A DNA stretch of 61,168 nt from Pseudomonadota bacterium (lineage in GTDB: Bacteria > Pseudomonadota > Alphaproteobacteria > Sphingomonadales > Sphingomonadaceae). The notes under the pieces are model-generated. The model searched no databases. It saw only the letters and a program-made list of their open reading frames with translations, and was not told the DNA's origin. Of this stretch, positions 29,111 to 36,836 are shown piece after piece. The position numbers and the translations under genes were made by a program. Every line of letters begins with the position of its first letter. The stretch's first letter is position 1. The stretch is taken from positions 1 through 61,168 of the forward strand of contig JAFAGN010000064.1 in the NCBI GenBank assembly GCA_023422695.1, given 5' to 3'.

Positions 29111-29983
29111 ATGAACGACCAGCCCCAAATTTCGCGACCCGAATCGAGCAAATTCGCAGCAACCCCGCCCTTTGCCGAACCGGGAGTGCCGCATATCCGG
29201 ACGCTCAACGTGCCCGGCATGCAGGCGCTATATGTCAAGGAGGTGCGGCGGTTTTTCAAGGTGCAGCTGCAAACAATCTGGGCACCGGCCATCACCACGC
29301 TTTTGTTCCTCGTTATTTTCACCGTCGCGCTGGGCGGCGCGGGGCGTGAAGTCATTGGGGTTCCCTTTGCCGATTTCATTGCGCCGGGGCTGATCATGAT
29401 GGCGATGCTGCAAAACAGCTTTGCCAATTCCAGCTTTTCGCTGCTGGTCGGCAAGATCCAGGGGACGATCGTCGATTATCTGATGCCGCCGCTCGCGGTC
29501 GGTGAACTGATCATCGCGCTGGTCGGCGCCGCGATCACCCGTGCGATCCTGGTCGGTTGCGCGCTGTGGCTGGCGATGTCGCTGTGGCCCGGCGTGCATG
29601 TCGGCCCCGACCATCTCTGGGCGGTAGCGGTGTTCGGCGTACTGGGCGCATCGATGCTCGGTTTCCTCGGCCTTATCACATCGGTGTGGGCTGAGAAGTT
29701 CGATCATGCGGCGGCGGTGACCAATTTTGTGGTTACCCCGCTCGCGCTGCTCTCGGGGACATTCTACTCGGTCGACCGGCTGGCGCCGTGGTTCCAGACC
29801 GTCGCGCACGGCAATCCCGTCTATTACGCGATCATGGGCTTTCGTTATGGCTTTATCGGCACCGTGGATTCGACGATCCCCAATCCGGTGATGACCGCGA
29901 TCGCGGTGCTGGTCGGGGTCAATATCCTGCTCGGGCTGCTGACCTATCGCCTGCTTGCCTCGGGGTGGAAACTGAAAGCCTGA
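29111..29983 (+). CDS. ABC-2 type transporter permease
   Basis: The 290-residue protein has a cytoplasmic N-terminus and six predicted membrane helices: the first at ITTLLFLVIFTVAL, then GLIMMAMLQNSFANSSF and LALLSGTFYSVDRLAPW. This is the NodJ/YadH class of ABC-2 permease. No ATPase gene is adjacent, so its partner must lie elsewhere. The ATG at 29111 begins the protein; the open frame upstream belongs to the strand opposite gcrA. It converges with hspQ. Confidence 0.88.
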   Translation: MNDQPQISRPESSKFAATPPFAEPGVPHIRTLNVPGMQALYVKEVRRFFKVQLQTIWAPAITTLLFLVIFTVALGGAGREVIGVPFADFIAPGLIMMAMLQNSFANSSFSLLVGKIQGTIVDYLMPPLAVGELIIALVGAAITRAILVGCALWLAMSLWPGVHVGPDHLWAVAVFGVLGASMLGFLGLITSVWAEKFDHAAAVTNFVVTPLALLSGTFYSVDRLAPWFQTVAHGNPVYYAIMGFRYGFIGTVDSTIPNPVMTAIAVLVGVNILLGLLTYRLLASGWKLKA

Positions 29984-30011
29984 ATAAATTAGGGACAGTC
30001 CCTATTTATTC
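29982..30011. terminator. Bidirectional terminator shared by two convergent genes
   Basis: GAATAAATTAGGGA and TCCCTATTTATTC form a stem around CAG. The hairpin includes bases of the stop codons of both the ABC permease (+) and hspQ (-), leaving no spare DNA between them. A/T-rich outer arms supply a U-rich tail in either direction. Confidence 0.8.
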
Positions 30012-30384
30012 AGTGGCGGTGGATCGCGCGGACGCGGTAGCGACCGTCATCGAGGCCATCGAACATGGCATCGATCTGCGGATGGTCGATCGGCCCGCCG
30101 TCGGCGTCGGACACCAGATTCTGCTGGCTGACGTAAGCGATATAGGATGAATCGCCATTCTCGGCGAGCAGGTGATAATAGGGCTGCTCTTTCGCCGGGC
30201 GGATATCCTCCGGGATCGCCTCATACCATTCTTCGCTGTTGGCGAAGACCGGGTCGATGTCGAAGACGACGCCGCGAAAATCGAACATGCGATGGCGCAC
30301 GATGTCGCCCGGAGCAAAGCGGGCGGCACCGACCAACGGCGCAGTTACCGCGGATGCACGCTCGGAAGATGAGTCGGAAATCAT
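30010..30384 (-). CDS. hspQ: HspQ/YccV-like heat-shock protein
   Basis: The 124-residue protein has the hemimethylated-DNA-binding/YccV-like fold: FAPGDIVRHRMFDFRGVVFD, DPVFANSEEWYEAIP, and QPYYHLLAENGDSSYIAYVSQQNL. In E. coli HspQ promotes degradation of mutant DnaA and acts as a Lon specificity factor. It is slightly longer at the N-terminus than the E. coli protein. Monocistronic, convergent with the ABC permease. Confidence 0.9.
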   Translation of the reverse strand: MISDSSSERASAVTAPLVGAARFAPGDIVRHRMFDFRGVVFDIDPVFANSEEWYEAIPEDIRPAKEQPYYHLLAENGDSSYIAYVSQQNLVSDADGGPIDHPQIDAMFDGLDDGRYRVRAIHRH

Positions 30385-30572
30385 GCCCTTTATCTATGGC
30401 TATTCCCTGCTGTTTCAACCCTGTTACACTCGGTTGCCCGCCGGTGGGTCGAATCCCGGCTGTGATACGCGTTACAGACGATAACGCATGCCGAGCTAAT
30501 TTGCCTGCTCGGCCGCCGGTTGTACCGGGCTGGATTGCGGGCCGTGTTGATTGCAACAGGGAAAGGCATAGC

Positions 30573-31211
30573 ATGAACGACATTCCGACGAGCAACCCGA
30601 CGCCGCCGCAAAGCCCCGCATCGGGCATTATCGAGCGGGCCAAGAACATCATCCTGAAACCCAAGGAGACGTGGGCGGTTATCGACACCGAGCCCGCGAC
30701 GACCCAGTCGATCTATATGCCTTATGTGCTCGTCCTGGCCGCGATCGGGCCGATCGCCCAGTTTATCGGGGGGCAGGTTTTCGGTACCACCTTTGCTGGC
30801 ATCACTTACCATCCACCGCTGGTCGGCGCGCTGGTATCGGCGATCGTTCTTTATGGTCTGGCGCTGGGTACCGTCTTTGCGCTCGCCCTGGTGATCGACG
30901 CACTGGCACCGAACTTCGGCGGACAGAAAGGCCAGGTCCAGGCGTTAAAGGTCGCTGCCTACTCAGCGACAGCGGGCTGGGTCGGCGGTGTATTCGGGCT
31001 CATTCCGGCCCTCTCGCTGATCGGCGTTTTGTTCGGACTTTACGGTCTCTATCTTCTCTACTTAGGCTTACCAGTGCTGATGAAGGCACCCGAGGACAAA
31101 GCAATCGGATATACCGCCGTCGTCGTTATCGTCGCGATCGTACTATTTCTGGTCGTTGGCGCGATCATCGGCGCGCTGGCGGCACCCTCGCTAATCAGCA
31201 TAAGGGGTTAG
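30573..31211 (+). CDS. Yip1-family membrane protein
   Basis: The 212-residue protein has a short cytoplasmic head (IIERAKNIILKPKETWAVID) and five predicted membrane helices. The ILKPKETW motif is characteristic of bacterial Yip1-domain proteins, whose function is unknown. The ATG at 30573 follows GGGAAAGG; the longer frame upstream overlaps hspQ and is not coding. Last chromosomal gene before the island. Confidence 0.82.
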   Translation: MNDIPTSNPTPPQSPASGIIERAKNIILKPKETWAVIDTEPATTQSIYMPYVLVLAAIGPIAQFIGGQVFGTTFAGITYHPPLVGALVSAIVLYGLALGTVFALALVIDALAPNFGGQKGQVQALKVAAYSATAGWVGGVFGLIPALSLIGVLFGLYGLYLLYLGLPVLMKAPEDKAIGYTAVVVIVAIVLFLVVGAIIGALAAPSLISIRG

Positions 31212-31273
31212 CTTTTCCGGACCGTCCCGGCAGCAATGCCGGGGCGGATGTCCGCTGGTGGTCAAATCAGGGA

Positions 31274-31295
31274 AAAAATGGAGGAGAGTGAGGGA
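31274..31295. repeat. Left attachment site (attL)
   Basis: 22 bases identical to 49483-49504; the next base on each side differs. The repeat covers the CCA end, the 3' acceptor strand and part of the T-stem of the tRNA-Ser gene. The integrase starts 140 bp inside. Confidence 0.92.
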
Positions 31296-31435
31296 ACATA
31301 ACCGTTTCTCTCCCGAAATATCTAGAACTACCCTCAACGCCGCACTTGCGCGGCTTTCCCGTCGCACTATGCTATCTCTAACAATCTGGGACTATCCGGG
31401 TTGCTCAAGGATTCTGTGGGAACGGTTGAGGGAAC

Positions 31436-32689
31436 ATGGCGAAGCTGACTGCCAAGACTGTTCAGAGCGCGAAGGCCGGTCGCCATGCTGACGGCGGCGG
31501 GCTGTATCTGCTCGTCAAGCCGACTGGCGCCCGGTCGTGGCTACTGCGCGTGCAGGTCAATGGTCGCCGCCGCGATATTGGCCTTGGTTCTGTCGAAACC
31601 TCGGTGCTCGCCATGCGCAGCGATATAGGAACCGACATACCGCTTGAGGAAAAGAGCCGGTTGACGCTGGCCGAAGCCCGCGAGCTAGCAGCGCGGTTGC
31701 GCAATGCCGCCAAGGCGGGTCGCGATCCGGTTGACGAAAGGAAGAAGGACCGGAAGGCGCCGCCGTCGTTCAAGGAAGCGGCGATAGCGACACATAAGGC
31801 GCAGACGGCTTCCCATAGCTGGTCGACAAAGACCGCGGACGCTTTCCTGTCCTCTCTCGAAACCCACGCTTATCCGACCCTCGGTAAAATGCGGATCGAT
31901 TTGGTCGAAGCTGAGCATATCGCCAACGCGCTCGCGCCGATTTGGACGGCGAAACCCGACATGGCGAAGAAGGTCCGCCAGCGGATCGCGACCGTTCTGG
32001 ATTTCGCCAAGGCGAAGAACTGGCGGGCAACGGAGGCTCCCCGCAAGGCTGTCGGCGCTCTCACTGGCAAAACCAAGAAGGGCGGACATTTCGAGGCAAT
32101 GCCCTATGCCGAAGTGCCAGGCTATTTCCGTAGCCTTATGAACGAAACCCCGACGAAAGGGCGCCTTGGCCTAATGCTGGCGATTGCCACCGTCGCGCGG
32201 TCCATCGAGGTTCGCGAAGCGTGTTGGCAGCACGTCAACACCGACAAGCGGGATTGGAACCGCCCCGCCGAACTGATGCGAAAGAACAATGAGCCCCATA
32301 CCGTCACGCTGAACGATGCCGCATTATGGGTGCTCGCGCATATCGCTGAGATTTCTGACCCGTCGAAACCGGAATCCCTCCTGCTGCCGAACAACAAGGG
32401 CAAGCCACTCTCGGATATGACGATCAGCAAAGTCATGCGCGATGCGGGCCTGACCTACGTTCCCCACGGCTTCCGGTCGAGCTTCCGCGATTGGGCTGCT
32501 GAACAGCATCCGGAAATCCCCGATCCCGTTGCGGAGGCTGCGTTGTCGCATAGCGTCCCCGACGCCGTGATCGCCGCCTACAAGCGAACCAAGTTTTTAG
32601 AAATGCGCCGAACGCTGCTGGACCATTGGTCCGCATTCATTCTCAGCGATCGGAGCAACGTCGTTCAACTCGCCGACAGGCGGGCATGA
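31436..32689 (+). CDS. Tyrosine integrase of the P4-like group
   Basis: 417 residues: N-terminal DUF4102 arm-binding domain (LTAKTVQSAKAGRHADGGGLYLLV), a central SAM-like core-binding domain, and the catalytic domain with Arg in ARSIEVR (R255), H344-x-x-R347 in HGFRSSFRDWAAE, H372 in LSHSV and the nucleophile Y382 in AAYKRTKF. This class normally integrates into tRNA 3' ends, as seen here. GAGGGAAC precedes the ATG. It looks intact and is probably active. Confidence 0.95.
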   Translation: MAKLTAKTVQSAKAGRHADGGGLYLLVKPTGARSWLLRVQVNGRRRDIGLGSVETSVLAMRSDIGTDIPLEEKSRLTLAEARELAARLRNAAKAGRDPVDERKKDRKAPPSFKEAAIATHKAQTASHSWSTKTADAFLSSLETHAYPTLGKMRIDLVEAEHIANALAPIWTAKPDMAKKVRQRIATVLDFAKAKNWRATEAPRKAVGALTGKTKKGGHFEAMPYAEVPGYFRSLMNETPTKGRLGLMLAIATVARSIEVREACWQHVNTDKRDWNRPAELMRKNNEPHTVTLNDAALWVLAHIAEISDPSKPESLLLPNNKGKPLSDMTISKVMRDAGLTYVPHGFRSSFRDWAAEQHPEIPDPVAEAALSHSVPDAVIAAYKRTKFLEMRRTLLDHWSAFILSDRSNVVQLADRRA

Positions 32690-32782
32690 GCAGGCGGTGC
32701 GGCTAGGGTAGCTCCCGAACGGCTGGCATCCGCCCAGCCTGCCGCGCCGTCATTCAAATGCGGATCGCCAGCGGAGGCGAGC

Positions 32783-33409
32783 ATGAGTGATGAAATGATC
32801 CGAGCTGACCGAATCGCCGAACTTCTCGGGTGGAATGATATGAACTGGTTTTCCGGTCGGTTGCAGCTTCTCGACGGCCTTAAACATGGCCGCGTTTCGG
32901 CAGAAGCTGCCAATGGTAAGACGGTCACTGCGGCACGCGGCAAATCTGGCTACCTTGAGCGCGTTGAGACGCCACGGGTAGATTGGGCCGTGCCGGCTTC
33001 CCTCTGGCGAGACAATCCCCAGAGTTTGCACCCTAGCTCGCGTCGATACGCCTACGAATTGAAGCAATTGAAAGGCGTCAAGGAAGGGGATTGGATTGCT
33101 GTTGAACTGACAGGGCTTTCTTTTAACTTGGCCGAATTGACGAAGTGGTTCGATATCGACCCGCCGAAGGCTGTTGTCGGCGTTGAGCCCACGCGATCCA
33201 GCAATAAGGCCAAGCTGGAGTGCCTCGCTTGGTTGCGAGAGATATACGCTCGCGACCTGCCAAACAATCCGAAGAAGCCCGATGCCGCTGTGATGGCGGA
33301 GGAGCGCTGGCCCGACCTGAGCGGGCGGTCGTTCAATTGGGCATGGGGTGAGGCAAGGAAGGATAGTCGCCCTTGGATGGGTAGAGCAGGCGCCCCACCA
33401 AAAAAATAA
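32783..33409 (+). CDS. Hypothetical island protein
   Basis: 208 residues, soluble, no recognised domain. The N-terminus (IRADRIAELLGWNDMNWFSGRL) could be a small DNA-binding module, and the C-terminus (ERWPDLSGRSFNWAWGEARKD) looks like a helix-turn-helix-type recognition segment seen in primase- or replication-associated phage proteins; this is speculative. GGAGG precedes the ATG. Directly downstream of the integrase, so a role in integration control or replication is possible. Confidence 0.65.
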   Translation: MSDEMIRADRIAELLGWNDMNWFSGRLQLLDGLKHGRVSAEAANGKTVTAARGKSGYLERVETPRVDWAVPASLWRDNPQSLHPSSRRYAYELKQLKGVKEGDWIAVELTGLSFNLAELTKWFDIDPPKAVVGVEPTRSSNKAKLECLAWLREIYARDLPNNPKKPDAAVMAEERWPDLSGRSFNWAWGEARKDSRPWMGRAGAPPKK

Positions 33410-33476
33410 TCGCGGCACCTAATCGATTCATCAATAATTGGGGGCGCCCTTCTTTCCGATTTCGACCTGCCGATAG

Positions 33477-33515
33477 CTCCAGATGCACCGCGATAGTGCG
33501 GGAAATGATCTGGAG
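33477..33515. promoter_or_regulatory. Nested inverted repeat before the excisionase-like gene
   Basis: CTCCAGAT (33477-33484) and ATCTGGAG (33508-33515) are perfectly complementary and enclose a second pair GCAC/GTGC (33485-33488 and 33496-33499). It ends seven bases before the ATG and overlaps the likely Shine-Dalgarno (TGGAG), so it could be an operator or an RNA switch on translation. Confidence 0.45.
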
Positions 33516-33521
33516 TATGCG

Positions 33522-33716
33522 ATGACCATCAAACCTCTCGCCGTCACGCTCAAGGACGGCTTTCGAATGATCCCGGTAAGTCCAGCCACTGGCTACCGCC
33601 TTATTGCGGCAGGCGAGTTGGAAACCTTCAAGGTTGGCCGCGCAACCCGCATCACGGTATCGAGCATTGAGGGCTACGTGTCCCGCCAACTCGCGTCACG
33701 CCAGATTGCGGCGTGA
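33522..33716 (+). CDS. Excisionase-like small DNA-binding protein
   Basis: 64 residues with the short winged-helix layout of the AlpA/Xis/MerR-like group: MIPVSPATGYRLIAAGELE, then FKVGRATRITVSSIEGYVSR. Such proteins direct excision or regulate integrase. The ATG at 33522 follows CTGGAG; a longer frame from 33483 is less likely. First of a run of overlapping small genes. Confidence 0.75.
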   Translation: MTIKPLAVTLKDGFRMIPVSPATGYRLIAAGELETFKVGRATRITVSSIEGYVSRQLASRQIAA

Positions 33717-33926
33717 GTGGTGCTTATCCTCGAACGGGGAACGCACCCTAAAACGCGAAACGCCCGCGCCGTTGGACCGGCGCAGGCGCTCACAAATCAC
33801 TTCATCAACAACAGCGCAGACACAGATAGCACCGCATGCTTGAGGGCGCAATTCCTCGGGCGGCACGGCGTACCTTCTGCCCGGTGTGATCTGATCGCCG
33901 CGCTTCTTTTCGGAGAAGCTCAATGA
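33717..33926 (+). CDS. Hypothetical small island protein
   Basis: 69 residues starting at a GTG directly after the excisionase stop, overlapping the next gene by four bases. The C-terminal ARCDLIAALLFGEAQ is helical; no domain recognised. The coupling on both sides is the main support for it being a real gene. Confidence 0.5.
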   Translation: MVLILERGTHPKTRNARAVGPAQALTNHFINNSADTDSTACLRAQFLGRHGVPSARCDLIAALLFGEAQ

Positions 33927-34120
33927 ACATCGCGGATTCCGCATGGGCGCTATTCGACGCTCACCGATCGGGCAAAGCTCCGCTTTCCCGACAGGCAGGC
34001 AGCTTCTGCGGCCAATGCGCTGTCGATCCTCAGCCACTTACCGAGAAACAGGCCCGGTGGTTCGGCAAACTGCTGGAAAGAGCCGAATTGCCGCAGATCG
34101 AGGAGGCGGCCAATGACTGA
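33923..34120 (+). CDS. Hypothetical small island protein
   Basis: 65 residues with a CGQC pair in the middle and a C-terminal helix (LTEKQARWFGKLLERAEL). Small proteins of this kind occur in sphingomonad mobile regions but have no assigned role. ATG overlaps the preceding stop and its own end overlaps the next gene by eight bases. Confidence 0.62.
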   Translation: MNIADSAWALFDAHRSGKAPLSRQAGSFCGQCAVDPQPLTEKQARWFGKLLERAELPQIEEAAND

Positions 34121-34301
34121 CCATCGCCAGACCGCCAAATGGCTGCTCGTCCTCGCCAACACTCTCGGACCGCGCGAGCGCAATTTCCTCAATGCCATGC
34201 TGATGACGGGGAAGCCCTCGCCGACGCAGCAGGAGTGGCTCGACCGTATTGCCCGCCGTGTCGAGCAGAAGGCCGCGAAGGGGGTGCGTCATGCAGCATG
34301 A
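34113..34301 (+). CDS. Hypothetical small island protein
   Basis: 62 residues, basic and helical (TAKWLLVLANTLGPRERNFL, then QQEWLDRIARRVEQKAAKG). No domain recognised. Overlaps its neighbours on both sides, so it belongs to the same transcript as the excisionase-like gene. Confidence 0.6.
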   Translation: MTDHRQTAKWLLVLANTLGPRERNFLNAMLMTGKPSPTQQEWLDRIARRVEQKAAKGVRHAA

Positions 34302-34665
34302 TGACGATCTGCCGGAATATCCGGACGGCCCCGGCTATCAGCGCCACAGCGAGGCGTCACGTGACGGCGCCATTGCTGCGAAGCCCAAGAAGGCAACGCA
34401 GGAAAGCCGCTGCATGGATTTCATCAGGGAGCGCGAGCATAGCTATGACCATGGGGTCTGGGGCGCGCGCACTCTACTGGCGGGACGGGCAGGGGCTTCA
34501 TCTCCTCCCGGACATCCTTCCTGCCATGATGACCGACCGGGCGGCAATTCCGGCGCTCGCAGCATGATCAAAGCAAAGAATTACAACCCCAAATTAATCG
34601 GGCGATTTTTCGCGGGTCGTTTCGACCGTTTTTTTCCGGGGAATATCGGCGACGCGCGCGGTTAA
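34291..34665 (+). CDS. Hypothetical protein, possibly truncated
   Basis: About 124 residues from the ATG at 34291. The first 45 residues (MQHDDDLPEYPDGPGYQRHS, KKATQESRCMDFIRERE) look like the start of a phage helix-turn-helix protein; the remainder is low-complexity and Gly/Arg-rich, as if the frame had been lost near 34440. In the second frame an ORF at 34448-34567 (40 residues, ALYWRDGQGLHLLPDILP) could be a separate small gene. I cannot decide between these. Confidence 0.42.
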   Translation: MQHDDDLPEYPDGPGYQRHSEASRDGAIAAKPKKATQESRCMDFIREREHSYDHGVWGARTLLAGRAGASSPPGHPSCHDDRPGGNSGARSMIKAKNYNPKLIGRFFAGRFDRFFPGNIGDARG

Positions 34666-34691
34666 ACCAACACGATAAAACGGAGACTGTC

Positions 34692-34934
34692 ATGGACTAC
34701 GGTAATGGGAAGCAGGGCTTCGGACGCGATCTCTTCATGCTGCGCTTTTGGCGCCTGCGCGTCAGCCAGGCACGGTTCGCCAAGAAGTTCGGCCTGACAT
34801 GCGGGACGGTCCAGAACTGCGAGCAGGAACGGCACAAGCCGACACCGGCAATGCGGGTGCTGATCGCGGCAATCGATCTTGATCCGGCATTCATGGAGCG
34901 GGCGGCGAAGTCGGCCCGCGAGCGGTGGGGGTGA
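34692..34934 (+). CDS. Helix-turn-helix regulator
   Basis: 80 residues with an XRE-like helix-turn-helix: LRVSQARFAKKFGLTCGTVQ then NCEQERHKPTPAMRVLIAAI. It lacks an effector domain. CGGAG precedes the ATG by nine bases. Located before a noncoding stretch with direct repeats that could be its operators. Confidence 0.75.
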   Translation: MDYGNGKQGFGRDLFMLRFWRLRVSQARFAKKFGLTCGTVQNCEQERHKPTPAMRVLIAAIDLDPAFMERAAKSARERWG

Positions 34935-35079
34935 CTGGAAGGACGATCAACGCGCAGCACAAATCGGCTTTTCTTCATGCGCCCTTGGGTCAGCCGTTAA
35001 AACAGCTGGAGAACAGGCGGGCTATGCGCGATGCGCGCAATTTTCGGTCACAGTAAAAGGGGCGTTCGGTTTCCGGTAC

Positions 35080-35327
35080 AAAATAGGGCGATATATTCCG
35101 GGCAGCGGCGACAATGGCTGAAATCAGCTTTTTCGGAGTCCATACGCGCGGGGAATTTTTTCAGGCAGTCGTCGCGCGTCGGGCTGTGCGCGATCTAAGC
35201 AATTCTGCATTTTGCGAGGCAGTCATAGGTCAGGCCATCCCGACAGCGAGCCAACGCGCATCCGCGGCCCATCCAAAGTAGCAAAGATTAGCAATTGGTG
35301 GGCGACATCCCCGTAAAATAGGGCGAT
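35080..35327. repeat. Direct repeat pair AAAATAGGGCGAT
   Basis: The 13-base sequence occurs at 35080-35092 and again at 35315-35327 in the same orientation, with a looser copy (GTAAAAGGGGCG) near 35053. They lie in the mostly noncoding stretch 34935-35352, next to a helix-turn-helix gene. Apart from one weak small ORF, I see no other gene there. Confidence 0.6.
35114..35281 (+). CDS. Possible 55-residue ORF between the direct repeats
   Basis: Begins MAEISFFGVHTRGEFFQAVV and continues as a plausible amphipathic helical protein. The Shine-Dalgarno is poor and no family is recognised, so it may be chance. Confidence 0.28.
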   Translation: MAEISFFGVHTRGEFFQAVVARRAVRDLSNSAFCEAVIGQAIPTASQRASAAHPK

Positions 35328-35352
35328 TTAGGGGTGCCTGCGCAAACTCACG

Positions 35353-35523
35353 TCAGCCCGCCCACGCCCCGGATTGGCGCGGCGCTGCATTCAACCTGTC
35401 GGCTGCGGCCTGTGCCGCCGCCTCGGTGTCGAACGCTTCGTCGAGGGTCGTTTCTTCGTCGCCGTCGATCTGGACCACAAACCAGTCATCATCGGGATCA
35501 GGGCCGCGGACTTCATAGGTCAT
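35353..35523 (-). CDS. Small acidic island protein
   Basis: 56 residues: MTYEVRGPDPDDDWFVVQID, then a helical acidic tail rich in Ala (EAFDTEAAAQAAADRLNAA). AAGGGGA five bases before the ATG is a good Shine-Dalgarno. Unknown function; last gene of a minus-strand run with the next two. Confidence 0.62.
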   Translation of the reverse strand: MTYEVRGPDPDDDWFVVQIDGDEETTLDEAFDTEAAAQAAADRLNAAPRQSGAWAG

Positions 35524-35549
35524 ATCGTTCCCCTTACGCCAATCGATCA

Positions 35550-35672
35550 TTAGTTTGCGACTCCCGCATATATGCCGAGCATCGACGCGACGGTCGTTCC
35601 CGCCAACAGCAGCCACAGCCAGGTATCGCTTTCTGGCTCGTCGTTTTGCGGATCGGGCTGGTCGGGCCGCAT
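35550..35672 (-). CDS. Tiny single-pass membrane protein
   Basis: 40 residues: an acidic, Pro-rich head (MRPDQPDPQNDEPESDT) then one hydrophobic helix (WLWLLLAGTTVASMLGIYAG). It could be a holin-like or membrane-modulating small protein, but it is too short to assign. Shine-Dalgarno is weak. Confidence 0.5.
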   Translation of the reverse strand: MRPDQPDPQNDEPESDTWLWLLLAGTTVASMLGIYAGVAN

Positions 35673-35723
35673 CGATCGCCAAAGCCGGTCGCTACGCTGA
35701 GCTTTCCGGTTGCCCGCTGCGCA

Positions 35724-36029
35724 TCATTCAGCGCCTCGCGGGCCTTCGTCCTCGTCGCCGCCGGGTCCAAGCTGTCCAGCTTCGTCATCATCGCTTCGCT
35801 CACCGCGATATGCGTCCATGTCGATCCGGCCAGAGCTTTCCATCTGGTTCATGTGATCGACGACATCTTGAACGTCGTCGGTCTGGTCGCCCGACTTCGG
35901 CTTATCGCTGTCGGCTAGCGGGCGCTCATTGCGGGCGGCTTCAGCGACGGACTGCGCCTGCGTGTCCTCGTCATCCTGCTCGCGGTTCACGGCTTCAGGC
36001 GCTTCGGTGTTTTTGGGATCGGCGGTCAT
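35724..36029 (-). CDS. Highly acidic hypothetical protein
   Basis: 101 residues from the ATG at 36029 (MTADPKNTEAPEAVNREQ), dominated by Asp, Glu and Gln with no hydrophobic core, so probably disordered. The opposite strand has an open frame here that is a shadow. Confidence 0.55.
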   Translation of the reverse strand: MTADPKNTEAPEAVNREQDDEDTQAQSVAEAARNERPLADSDKPKSGDQTDDVQDVVDHMNQMESSGRIDMDAYRGERSDDDEAGQLGPGGDEDEGPRGAE

Positions 36030-36084
36030 GTGACTGGCTCCTGCGTTACACGACGGCAACGCAGGTCCAGTTCCTACAGTTCCG

Positions 36085-36720
36085 TCATTCGGTGGCGGGC
36101 GTGGCGGTTGCCGCAGGGGCCGGTACGGTCATGGGCGCCGCAGCTGCCGGAACTTCGAGCGGCGCGGGACCCGCGTTTGCAAATGACAGCTCGACGTCTT
36201 CATCAATGAAACCGCCGACGATTCCTCCCTTGGGCAAGACTGCGCTGGTGCCGGTGACGAAGAAGCCTGCCAGCGGCACGAGCGCGACAGAAGCGACCAC
36301 GCCACCGGTGCCGGTGACACCCTTGTCGTCGAACGTGCCGGTCAGTCGGATCTGGCGACCGTTCACGCGAACGTACAGCGCACGCGCGTCGAGCTTGCCC
36401 GACTTGCCCCACATCCCCTTATTGCGGACGTTTGTGATTTCGCCCCAGGCAGGCGTTCCCGCGGGGATGACCGCCACGCTGTTGACGAAAACCGGCTCGG
36501 CAACTTCCATCATGAAGCGCTGACCCACGCGGGCAGCCTTCTTTTTGGTCGTGATTTCTTCCATCATGCGCAGCGAAACCGGCGTTCCTGCGCGTAGGAC
36601 GGCATTGTTCGTCGGCGCTTGTGCAATAACGGGCGCGGGCGCCTCGCTGGTAGCATCTTGCGCGAAAGCGGCGGACGAAACGAAAAGAGCCGCAGAAGCG
36701 GCGAGAACAGCGATCTTCAT
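36085..36720 (-). CDS. Exported hypothetical protein
   Basis: 211 residues: signal peptide (MKIAVLAASAALFVSSAAFA), a beta-rich core (LRAGTPVSLRMMEEITTKKK, VAVIPAGTPAWGEITNVRNK, RQIRLTGTFDDKGVTGTGG) with a Gly/Val-rich membrane-like strand, and an Ala/Pro tail. A periplasmic or outer-membrane-associated protein with unknown function; unusual cargo for a phage-derived island. Confidence 0.7.
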   Translation of the reverse strand: MKIAVLAASAALFVSSAAFAQDATSEAPAPVIAQAPTNNAVLRAGTPVSLRMMEEITTKKKAARVGQRFMMEVAEPVFVNSVAVIPAGTPAWGEITNVRNKGMWGKSGKLDARALYVRVNGRQIRLTGTFDDKGVTGTGGVVASVALVPLAGFFVTGTSAVLPKGGIVGGFIDEDVELSFANAGPAPLEVPAAAAPMTVPAPAATATPATE

Positions 36721-36836
36721 TTTGATTTACTCCCCCAAATATGTCGCTTGTCTGGCAGCTTAGGTGCGGGCGCGCAATTGGGGGGCGCCTGATATTTCCA
36801 AAATGGATGTTTTTCCTATCGGCGCGGTTTTCAGGT

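Noticed and set aside
31289..31437. Second copy of GAGGGAACAT near the integrase start as an extra attachment site
   Set aside because: The match is only about ten bases, covers the integrase ribosome-binding site, and lacks the tRNA sequence; it is probably chance.
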